Assembly (NCBI GenBank): GCA_020636075.1
Contig: JACJYO010000001.1
Coordinates: 496,001 to 560,000 of the forward strand
Reading direction: 5' to 3'
DNA length: 64,000 nucleotides
From: Lewinellaceae bacterium
GTDB lineage: Bacteria > Bacteroidota > Bacteroidia > Chitinophagales > Saprospiraceae
In this document: positions 39,943-46,819 of the stretch, piece by piece
How positions within the stretch are numbered: position 1 is the first letter of the stretch
Layout of the letters: each line of letters opens with the position of its first letter
Position numbers and translations under genes: made by a program
Notes under the pieces: model-generated
The model's database searches: none
Seen by the model: the letters and a program-made list of their open reading frames with translations, nothing else
What the model was told of the DNA's origin: nothing

Positions 39943-42375
39943 TTATCCCCCGGCAAAAAATTCAATTGCAATTTCCTGCGCTTTCCCCTCCGGCACAGGC
40001 AACATTTCGGTAAGCCGGAGCACTCCCCCACCCTGGCCCAGATTTTTCCGAAACAGCTGCATAAACAGCGGGCTATCGGCATCAAAATACTGTGGCTTTG
40101 CAGGGCCCAGGTTTGCGAAAAAGTGTCGGGGAATATTCAACTGCGCCAAAACCCTTCTGATTTTTTCAAAAAAATCAAACTCCGAATTGGTTGATTCCAG
40201 CCATGATTTCCAGACGGTTTCTTCAACCCGCCAGGCTTCCCGGGCGATCACAAGCCCCCGGCAAATCAATCTCCTGCGATAAAGCACTTGATGCTTTTCC
40301 AGCAGTTGCCATGAATTATCCGGTAATAATTGTGTAGTGGATATATACGGCACACCAAGTTGCCACAACAATTGCATAACCGGCGGGCGGGTTTCCGGTG
40401 CTTCCAGGCCCAAATCAACCAGCTCAACCAATTGTCCGGTAAGTCCATCGCGTAAGACCGGCGCATCGTTTTCCCATTGAACTTTCAGGTTGCCCAGATG
40501 GAAGGTGTCTCCGGCTATACTCGTCCTACGACTTGAAGTCGAAGGACGAGTTCGGCCTCCGGGCACCAGCAGCACATCCGCTGCCAAGTGCGGTTGATTG
40601 TTCGCATTAAAAAAGCCCTGCCAGGGAAATTGCATTGCAGCTTTTGACTGTGGCGGCACATTCAAATACCAGGTCCGAAGTGCATCCGTCACTTCCGAAG
40701 AAAACAGGGGCAACCAACGGGCAAACAACTTGCCGCCGCCGGGGTACAAACTGTTGATTACCGCATACCACTGACCATTTTCCTGGAATGGCTGTATAAG
40801 CGCGCCGATTTTCTGGGGAGATGCACTCGTCCTACGACTTGAAGTCGTAGGACGAGTTGGTGCCGCCGGACGAATATCCGCCGCTGAAAGGGTATTTTTT
40901 AAAAACGCCTGGCATAGTTCCAGAAAGCCCACAGACTTGCCCGCCTCGACAGTTTTTTCCCAGACAAATTCGAGCCAGGCAACCCGTGTTTGTGGGCTGA
41001 CTGTTGAAGGGCGCTCAGCCCAACAGTCAGCCAGATCATCCACTACCTGATGCACCGCAGCTTCGGGAATACCCGCCGGAGTGGATTGCTCCACATCAAC
41101 GTAAAACAGTTGCTCCAGCGGAATCGAAGGGATTTCCAAACCGTACCGGTCAAAGTAAGCCGAGAGTTCTTCCCGGGTTTTTTCCAGAGATTCCAGTGCA
41201 GCGTCCAGCGGTTGGTACGGCAACGTGCGTGCTGTGTTCCGCAGCCACTGTAACAGTGTTGCTGTTTCCACAATCAAGTGCGTTGGTGTCAGGAATCCCA
41301 AAAATTGGTACAGTACGCCGCACCAATTTGCCGACAAGCCAGTTTCCGGCAAAACCCATTCTAAAAAACCGATATCGACAAGGTTCAAAATGTAGGTTTC
41401 CAAATCCGCGCGTTCCGCGTCAATGGCAGTCTCCAACTGATCCATTAATCTCTCGAAGGGATATTCGCGTTCGTTTTCCAAAAAAAATTCGACGATAAGA
41501 TGGAGCAGCCCCGTGGCCTCAGCCTCTTGAAAGCTTTCCGTTTCACCATCAAAATAAAGCCAGTTGTATCGATCCCCGCCGGAGGCTGTGATGCAGGGAT
41601 TCAGGCGGATGGGAAGGGCACGATAAAATTCCGGCGCCCGCAGCAAAACGGCATAAAAGGCCTCCAGTAGCGCAACGTTGGGCACAACCAACGTTTTCCC
41701 AAAGGGCAAAGTATCCGGATCGTCACCCAGGGCCTGCACCGAAACCGTATTGAAATAACCCAGCGGGGTTGTTTTGGTCGCCATGCGCGCGACGTATTGC
41801 AAGATGGAAAATGCGACTTGGCGTTCTTTTTTCCCAAAATGTGCAGCCGATTGACGGGTAAACCGCGGCAGTTGCCCAAGCAGGGAATGGCTGGCGAACA
41901 GCAACGCCCGTTGGAACAATTCCGTTTGCGCAATTTTTTGAAGCTCGGAAAAGCCCTGTTGCACAGCCGTTTCATAGGCTTCGGCAAAAGCATGTTCTGC
42001 TTGAATGCAGTTTTTTTCAGCTTGCCGAAAACTTGCAACATTCGCGCAAAGTAGCTCCAGTGCAGGCTGTTTGGCGGAAGCCCAGTGGGTTAAAATTTGA
42101 TCTCCCGGCAGTTTTTCTTTTTGAAAAAAGGCTTTCCGGCAATTGTATACTTGCGTACGGAGGGGCGAATCTGCCAACGCTTGCAGGCTTGAATCAAAAA
42201 CTTCCTGCAGGGCCGATGCCGCTTCGGTGCGTTTCGCCCGCCCAACCTCCAGCGCCTTTTCAAGGGTCTTCCAATCAGCAGCAAGGCCGTTCAGCGTGCT
42301 GAAAGGCAACCCGGCCGAGCGAATTAGCATCAATGAAAAAACTCCTGGTGTGGGCATTGTTTGCGAAGGAAACAA
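39943..42375 (-). CDS. LanB-like dehydratase, glutamylation domain only, with two repeat-derived inserts
   Basis: 810 residues from ATG 42375 (in-frame ATG at 42357 and 42330 are alternatives). It matches the Lant_dehydr_N layout end to end: LIRSAGLPFSTLN at the N-terminus, YVARMATKTTPLGYFNTVSV (tRNA-Glu/active region), FYVDVEQSTP, INSLYPGGGKLFARWLPLF, and the closing FDADSPLFMQLFRKNLGQGG then LRLTEMLP. In RiPP pathways this domain uses aminoacyl-tRNA to modify Ser/Thr or to add residues to a peptide. The separate SpaB_C elimination domain, a LanC cyclase and a precursor peptide are not seen nearby. Two 11-residue inserts (TRPTTSSRRTS at about 507-517 and TRPSTSSRRTS at about 609-619) are translations of palindromic repeats. 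Divergent from an outer-membrane protein gene. Confidence 0.85.
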   Translation of the reverse strand: MFPSQTMPTPGVFSLMLIRSAGLPFSTLNGLAADWKTLEKALEVGRAKRTEAASALQEVFDSSLQALADSPLRTQVYNCRKAFFQKEKLPGDQILTHWASAKQPALELLCANVASFRQAEKNCIQAEHAFAEAYETAVQQGFSELQKIAQTELFQRALLFASHSLLGQLPRFTRQSAAHFGKKERQVAFSILQYVARMATKTTPLGYFNTVSVQALGDDPDTLPFGKTLVVPNVALLEAFYAVLLRAPEFYRALPIRLNPCITASGGDRYNWLYFDGETESFQEAEATGLLHLIVEFFLENEREYPFERLMDQLETAIDAERADLETYILNLVDIGFLEWVLPETGLSANWCGVLYQFLGFLTPTHLIVETATLLQWLRNTARTLPYQPLDAALESLEKTREELSAYFDRYGLEIPSIPLEQLFYVDVEQSTPAGIPEAAVHQVVDDLADCWAERPSTVSPQTRVAWLEFVWEKTVEAGKSVGFLELCQAFLKNTLSAADIRPAAPTRPTTSSRRTSASPQKIGALIQPFQENGQWYAVINSLYPGGGKLFARWLPLFSSEVTDALRTWYLNVPPQSKAAMQFPWQGFFNANNQPHLAADVLLVPGGRTRPSTSSRRTSIAGDTFHLGNLKVQWENDAPVLRDGLTGQLVELVDLGLEAPETRPPVMQLLWQLGVPYISTTQLLPDNSWQLLEKHQVLYRRRLICRGLVIAREAWRVEETVWKSWLESTNSEFDFFEKIRRVLAQLNIPRHFFANLGPAKPQYFDADSPLFMQLFRKNLGQGGGVLRLTEMLPVPEGKAQEIAIEFFAGG
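40519..40551. repeat. 33-nt palindromic element inside the LanB-like gene, copy A
   Basis: ACTCGTCCTACGACTT, then G, then the complementary arm with one mismatch (GAAGGA in place of GTAGGA). Being 33 nt long it adds 11 codons without shifting frame and is read on the minus strand as TRPSTSSRRTS. Differs from copy B at a single base. Confidence 0.9.
40825..40857. repeat. 33-nt palindromic element inside the LanB-like gene, copy B
   Basis: A perfect 16-1-16 palindrome (left arm ACTCGTCCTACGACTT). It sits in frame and is read as TRPTTSSRRTS, the same frame as copy A 306 nt away. Central sequence GACTTGAAGTC resembles the centre of the palindrome at 59625-59655. Confidence 0.92.
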
Positions 42376-42404
42376 GTTTGCAGCGCATTGCTGTGCAAAT
42401 TAGC

Positions 42405-43073
42405 ATGAAAAAAATCGTATTCGCCGTGTGGCTATTCAGTGCAACGGGCTTGTTCAGCCAACAAGCAGCCGACAGCCAGTCGTTTTCCTATGGTTTTGTG
42501 GCGGGTGCTGAATTGCAAACCTTGAATATCCAGCAACAGCCCTTACAATCCGGCAGACCATTTATTCCAAACCAAAACCTGACCGGCACAGGGGCAAGCC
42601 TCGGGATGTGGGCACAATGGCGGGTATTTTCCGCGTTGGAGGTCCGGCAGGGACTTCAGATTTCCCTTCTTTCCAACGCGATCCGTTTTGAAACGCCGGA
42701 CGGACAAACCCAGCGAGACCGGTATCATTTTGCCGATCTTGAATTGCCACTGCACTTTGTGCTGAGCAACCAGTTGCAGCACCTGCCCGCCAAAGCCCTC
42801 ATTTTATTTGGCGGGCGGGCCTCCTGGAACCTTGCCGACGGCCGCTCCAGCGCAGCACTCAACCTGTTGCCGGAACGTTTTGCTGTGGACCTTGGCATTG
42901 GCGCGGGGTTCCACATCGGCAATTGGAGTATCCAACCCGAATTGATGTATTCCTATGGCCTGAACAATCTCCACGACTTTCAAAACAGCCCCTACGACTG
43001 GGCTGCCGGGCGGGTGCTGCGCGACCGGCTGAGCTTGCGCGTGGTGGTGAGTCTTCCTGAGATTGAACGCTGA
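42405..43073 (+). CDS. Outer-membrane beta-barrel protein (porin-family-like)
   Basis: 222 residues from ATG 42405, whose signal peptide MKKIVFAVWLFSATGLFSQ rules out the upstream in-frame start. The mature part alternates short turns with amphipathic strands (FSYGFVAGAELQTL, SLGMWAQWRVFSALEVRQGL, YHFADLELPLHFVLSNQ, FAVDLGIGAGFHIGNW, LSLRVVVSL), the pattern of eight-stranded Bacteroidota outer-membrane proteins such as PF13568. No substrate known. The last codons and stop (GAACGCTGA) belong to a dispersed repeat. Confidence 0.82.
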   Translation: MKKIVFAVWLFSATGLFSQQAADSQSFSYGFVAGAELQTLNIQQQPLQSGRPFIPNQNLTGTGASLGMWAQWRVFSALEVRQGLQISLLSNAIRFETPDGQTQRDRYHFADLELPLHFVLSNQLQHLPAKALILFGGRASWNLADGRSSAALNLLPERFAVDLGIGAGFHIGNWSIQPELMYSYGLNNLHDFQNSPYDWAAGRVLRDRLSLRVVVSLPEIER

Positions 43074-43157
43074 TGACGCGGATTTGTCATCAATTAATAG
43101 AAAAAATCCGTGCAAATCCGCGTTTCGCCGAAGGCGAATCCGCCTCATCCGCGTTCC
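43064..43157. repeat. Intergenic palindrome that supplies a stop codon
   Basis: GAACGCTGATGACGCGGATTTG at the left pairs imperfectly with CAAATCCGCG and CCTCATCCGCGTTC at the right. It is the same family as 16471-16549 (shared GACGCGGATGACGC-type arms). Its first nine bases are the final codons Glu-Arg-stop of the outer-membrane protein gene, so insertion or spread of the element set the end of that gene. Confidence 0.65.
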
Positions 43158-43163
43158 AAAACG

Positions 43164-43751
43164 CTACGCCGGTTTTTCCTGAATAAACTGCGCCGCACCA
43201 TCCAGGGCCTCGTAAAACTCCTCACCATACTTCCGGATCAGCGCTTCGCGCAAAAACCGGTACACCGGCATTTGCTCGCGCGCACCCAGTTCGCAAGCTG
43301 CCGAGCAGATGTCCCAGCTGTGATAGTTGAGTGCTTCAAAACCCGTCGTTTCGTTTTTCTCCACCCGGATTGGATACAAATGGCAGGATATCGGTTTTTG
43401 AAAATCAATCACCCCGGCCTTGAAAGCGCGTTCGATGCCGCACTGCGCTGTACCGGTACCGTCGAGCGTCATGTACGCACAAGGACCATTGTTTACCAGA
43501 GGGGTACCGTATTCCTCGCCTTCTACGTACCACTGGTATTTACCCTGCATTTCAATAGCCTGTATGCCTGCCGGGCTCAGGAAAGGTTTCACTTTTTCAA
43601 AAATAGAATCCAGCACCGGCAGTTCGGCTCCCTCCAGCGGAGCGCCGGAATCGCCTTCCCAACAGCAGGCACCTTTGCAGGCGCTGAGGTTGCAAATAAA
43701 TTGTTCTTCAATGAGTTCGTCGCTGACGAGTTTGTCCTGGACAATGATCAT
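43164..43751 (-). CDS. DUF3109 family Cys-rich protein
   Basis: 195 residues from ATG 43751 (MIIVQDKLVSDELIEEQFIC); the frame is open upstream into the regulator gene but lacks sense there. It has a dense Cys cluster near the N-terminus, CNLSACKGACCWEGDSGAPL (four Cys), with more Cys further on (NGPCAYM, AQCGIERA, SCHLYPIRV, SAACELG), eight in all, as in DUF3109/YkgJ-like zinc or iron-binding proteins. Function unknown. Begins 1 nt after the stop of the XRE regulator, so the pair is an operon. Confidence 0.85.
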   Translation of the reverse strand: MIIVQDKLVSDELIEEQFICNLSACKGACCWEGDSGAPLEGAELPVLDSIFEKVKPFLSPAGIQAIEMQGKYQWYVEGEEYGTPLVNNGPCAYMTLDGTGTAQCGIERAFKAGVIDFQKPISCHLYPIRVEKNETTGFEALNYHSWDICSAACELGAREQMPVYRFLREALIRKYGEEFYEALDGAAQFIQEKPA

Positions 43752-43752
43752 G

Positions 43753-45237
43753 TTATTCGGTGAGTTTTCGGATAGCCTCGCCCATACGCCGGCGCGCCTC
43801 GCGTTTTTGCAAAACTGTGGGTGGCACCACCCGGTCGGTGCAATCCTGCTGCGCACAGCGTTCGCAGGTTACGTTGACGAGGGTACGCGGGATGGCCGGA
43901 TCATCCCAAAAGCGGATAATTTCCCTGGATTGATCATCCAGCAAAATGCCCAGGGTGACGCTTACATTTCGGTCGACCGTCGGGTAGCCGGGTTTGGCTA
44001 CCGTCACGCAGAGGTATTCTTCCTGCGTGTCCATAAACAAGGCGCGCTGTACACCCGACATGGGCCGCCGGTGGTCGCCGGTTTGGGTTTGATAGGCCTG
44101 TAAGTCGCGCAGCAAGGTGATGGACAGCCAGCGCCGGCAATAGTGCTCGTCGAGGCCGGAAGCATGGGGTTGGTGGCGCCGGTTGAGGTGCAGCTCCTTG
44201 TCGATATCAAATTTGTCGATTTCCAGGTCGTGGATAAAACGCAGGAAAAAAACCTTGTGCAGGTCGAAGTCGAGCGAGAGCACATTGAACCGCTGAAACA
44301 ACACCTCGGGGCTCGCCTGGTATTTGGCCATCAGATCGAGCAAGTACTGGCTGTCCCAGGCATTTAGCTGAAAAAAGCGGCGTAAATCCCGGACGAATGC
44401 ATTGCGGTTAACCAGCAAGGCAACGGCAAAATAGGCGGCCTTGTAGTTGTTCAGCACCTGCTCAAAAGAGCCGATCCGCAACATGGTGGAAGCCAGTGGG
44501 CGTTCCTTGAGATGTAAAACATTGAAACCCAACTCCTTGGCCAACTGAAAAGCACGTTGCCGCTCGTTGAGGCGGCTGTTCAGCAGGAGCCGTTTTTTAC
44601 GCGCCTGAAAAACAGCGCGCATACTTTTTAACTCAGGAAACGTATCGAGCGTAGTGTCGTCGAGTTTGTAGTTAAAATCCCGGACAAGAATTTCGGCGAG
44701 CAATTGAGCCGGCACGCCACCGTTTTTCGGCAGCTGATGCATTTGTACAAATTCATCGGCTGCCTGTTCAATATCCGAGAAATAATTCATGTGCAGCTCC
44801 TGATAGGCACGCAAGGCTGCAAAGAAGAAATTCTCGTCGCGCAGGGAATAATTCCGGGCAATTTCGAGCATGGCCGAAATGAAGGCATTGACCCGGTCGG
44901 GGGCCCGGGCGATGATCTCCACTACCTGTTGCACTTCGATGCCGAATAGATCGAGCGGGAGTTCATTCAAAAAATTGCTCTGGATCAGGTCGCCCAAGGG
45001 GGCATACTGTTTGGTGAGTTCGGGGGATGCCAGAAACTCCGGGCTGATCCCCAGCGCGTCGGCCAAAATCTGGAGATTTTTGGGTTGCGGGTACTTTTTG
45101 CCTTTTTCAATTTCATTGAGGTAGGAAACTGAAATCCCGGTACGCCTGCCGAGTTCCTCAAAATTCCAGCCTTTTTCCTGCCGGAACTGGCGGACTTTTA
45201 ATCCGAGCACAATTTTCTGTTGTTGCGTTTTGGCCAT
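43753..45237 (-). CDS. XRE-family regulator of the ScfR/RamB (DUF2083) type
   Basis: 494 residues: an XRE helix-turn-helix at about 10-64 (KVRQFRQEKGWNFEELGRRT, SVSYLNEIEKGKKYPQPKNL), a long central helical domain akin to the IrrE/ImmA region (LNERQRAFQLAKELGFNV) but without an HExxH protease motif, and a C-terminal DUF2083 domain ending VTCERCAQQDCTDRVVPP with a CxxC-x3-C cluster. Relatives regulate short-chain acyl-CoA metabolism (glyoxylate, methylcitrate) in actinobacteria. The -7 box lies 9 nt before the ATG, so the transcript may be leaderless. Operon with the DUF3109 gene. Confidence 0.88.
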   Translation of the reverse strand: MAKTQQQKIVLGLKVRQFRQEKGWNFEELGRRTGISVSYLNEIEKGKKYPQPKNLQILADALGISPEFLASPELTKQYAPLGDLIQSNFLNELPLDLFGIEVQQVVEIIARAPDRVNAFISAMLEIARNYSLRDENFFFAALRAYQELHMNYFSDIEQAADEFVQMHQLPKNGGVPAQLLAEILVRDFNYKLDDTTLDTFPELKSMRAVFQARKKRLLLNSRLNERQRAFQLAKELGFNVLHLKERPLASTMLRIGSFEQVLNNYKAAYFAVALLVNRNAFVRDLRRFFQLNAWDSQYLLDLMAKYQASPEVLFQRFNVLSLDFDLHKVFFLRFIHDLEIDKFDIDKELHLNRRHQPHASGLDEHYCRRWLSITLLRDLQAYQTQTGDHRRPMSGVQRALFMDTQEEYLCVTVAKPGYPTVDRNVSVTLGILLDDQSREIIRFWDDPAIPRTLVNVTCERCAQQDCTDRVVPPTVLQKREARRRMGEAIRKLTE

Positions 45238-45245
45238 AACCGGGA

Positions 45246-45253
45246 CAAAGATA
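45246..45253 (-). promoter_or_regulatory. Candidate -7 element abutting the XRE regulator start
   Basis: The minus strand reads TATCTTTG (TAnnTTTG) and ends 9 nt upstream of the ATG at 45237. With the usual 4-7 nt to the start of transcription, the mRNA would begin at or within a few bases of the ATG, a leaderless message. No TTG at the exact -33 spacing. Confidence 0.4.
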
Positions 45254-45333
45254 GTGATTGAGTGATTATACCCTGAGCCAAGGGATGTTGGTTGAAGTGG
45301 ATATGTGGTTCGGCGCTATGGAGCAGTATTTTG

Positions 45334-45341
45334 TACTTTTG
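45334..45341 (+). promoter_or_regulatory. Candidate -7 element for tpiA
   Basis: TACTTTTG (TAnnTTTG) lies 31 nt before the tpiA ATG, giving a leader of about 25 nt. It is divergent from the regulator promoter about 80 nt away. Confidence 0.4.
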
Positions 45342-45372
45342 ACGCCACTCAATCACAAAATCATTCAATGTA

Positions 45373-46131
45373 ATGCGCAAACAACTCGTCGCCGGCAACT
45401 GGAAAATGAATAAAACCCTGGAAGAGGGGCTGGACCTGATTCAATCCGTATTTGACAAACTGGACGAGCACCCTAACGGGCCGGTCGTATTTGGCACCCC
45501 GTATCCATTTTTACAGGCTGCCGCCAAACGCATTAAATCCCGCGAAGGATTTTATCTGGCTGCGCAAAATTGCCACCACGAGGACAAAGGCGCCTACACC
45601 GGTGAAGTATCGGTGGATATGCTGGCTTCCGTAGGTGTTGATTACGTCATAATTGGCCACTCCGAACGGCGGCAGTATTTCCACGAGACCAATGCACAAC
45701 TGGCCCAAAAAGTAAACCTCGCACTGGCAAAAGGCTTGCTGCCTATTTTTTGTTGCGGTGAGCCGTTGGATATTCGTGAGCAAGGTACCCATGTGGAATA
45801 TGTGGCGGATCAGCTCAAAGCAAGTTTGTTCCACCTTCCTGAATCCGATTTTCGAAAAATCGTAATTGCTTACGAACCCATTTGGGCCATCGGCACGGGC
45901 AAAACCGCCAGCACGGCCCAAGCCCAGGAAATGCACGCTGCGCTCCGGAATCTGCTCGCCGGCAAATACGGTCAATCCGTTGCCGACGACACAACCATAC
46001 TATATGGTGGCTCCTGCAATGCTCAAAACGCCGCCGAGTTGTTCAGCCAGCCCGATGTGGATGGCGGTTTGATTGGCGGGGCTTCCCTAAAAGCGGATGA
46101 TTTTGTGGCAATTATTCAGGCGATGGGGTAA
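45373..46131 (+). CDS. tpiA: Triosephosphate isomerase
   Basis: 252 residues interconverting dihydroxyacetone phosphate and glyceraldehyde-3-phosphate. All signatures are present: GNWKMNKT with catalytic Lys11, IIGHSERRQYF with the catalytic His near 98, AYEPIWAIGTGKTAS with the catalytic Glu near 170, and the phosphate-binding YGGSCNAQNA and GGLIGGASL loops. Cytosolic dimer. Monocistronic. Confidence 0.97.
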   Translation: MRKQLVAGNWKMNKTLEEGLDLIQSVFDKLDEHPNGPVVFGTPYPFLQAAAKRIKSREGFYLAAQNCHHEDKGAYTGEVSVDMLASVGVDYVIIGHSERRQYFHETNAQLAQKVNLALAKGLLPIFCCGEPLDIREQGTHVEYVADQLKASLFHLPESDFRKIVIAYEPIWAIGTGKTASTAQAQEMHAALRNLLAGKYGQSVADDTTILYGGSCNAQNAAELFSQPDVDGGLIGGASLKADDFVAIIQAMG

Positions 46132-46182
46132 AGCCCATTTGAAAATTTCTGTAGAAGATCTAAATAACTCCCACAGAAACTT

Positions 46183-46692
46183 ATGACGACCACCTTACAC
46201 TTTGAATATCTTATTATAGCAGCCATATTAAGTAAGAATAAACAAGGTAAGGTTGCGACCTTAACGGATATAATGTCCTATTTTGATGCTGCCGACAGGA
46301 GCTACCCACCACTTGATTTGCTAAACAATCAAATTGATAACTTGATCAAGCAGGGACATCTACAGTATGGCGATTCGAAATTCAGATTTTCAGAAAATGG
46401 CTTAAAGTTCTTTTCAGAAATAGAAAATATTGTCAAAGGAAAAAACCCTCCCACTTTTGGGAGTTATATGAATGAATTTAAGGAGGCAATGCTGGCAAAA
46501 GGGTATGTGCCTATTTTTCAAATGAGGGAAAGTCTGAATTATGTTTCTCAAAGTTCCTATGACCAAGCCATCAGGGATTACTATATCTGGTTTCTCAAGG
46601 AGCAAACAAAATACAATGAGAAAATAAAGAATGAAAAAAGAAAAAACAGAACGACGAATTTCATTGAATTTGTCAAATGGCTGTTCAAATAA
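46183..46692 (+). CDS. Hypothetical protein, possible winged-helix fold
   Basis: 169 residues, no signal peptide, AT-rich compared with tpiA. The first part (TLTDIMSYFDAADRSYPPLD, LLNNQIDNLIKQGHLQYGDS, KFRFSENGLKFFSEI) has the helix-helix-wing order of winged-helix DNA-binding domains of the PadR/MarR sort. The C-terminal part is a Lys-rich helical tail. No family is recognised. It is 51 nt after tpiA and may be read through from it. The 127-nt gap after it holds nothing identified. Confidence 0.6.
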   Translation: MTTTLHFEYLIIAAILSKNKQGKVATLTDIMSYFDAADRSYPPLDLLNNQIDNLIKQGHLQYGDSKFRFSENGLKFFSEIENIVKGKNPPTFGSYMNEFKEAMLAKGYVPIFQMRESLNYVSQSSYDQAIRDYYIWFLKEQTKYNEKIKNEKRKNRTTNFIEFVKWLFK

Positions 46693-46819
46693 TGCCTTCT
46701 GTTTATTAATAATTAATCCATTGTCCAATGCTTACTTCCGAGTCCCTACAATTCTTGTATGACCTTTCCTAAAAAATATCATCAGAGCGATGTAGTGCGC
46801 GAAACAGGAGTAAAAAGCC

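Noticed and set aside
39729..40857. CRISPR array
   Set aside because: Repeats are few, palindromic, irregularly spaced, partly inverted and partly inside a coding gene; no cas genes in the window.
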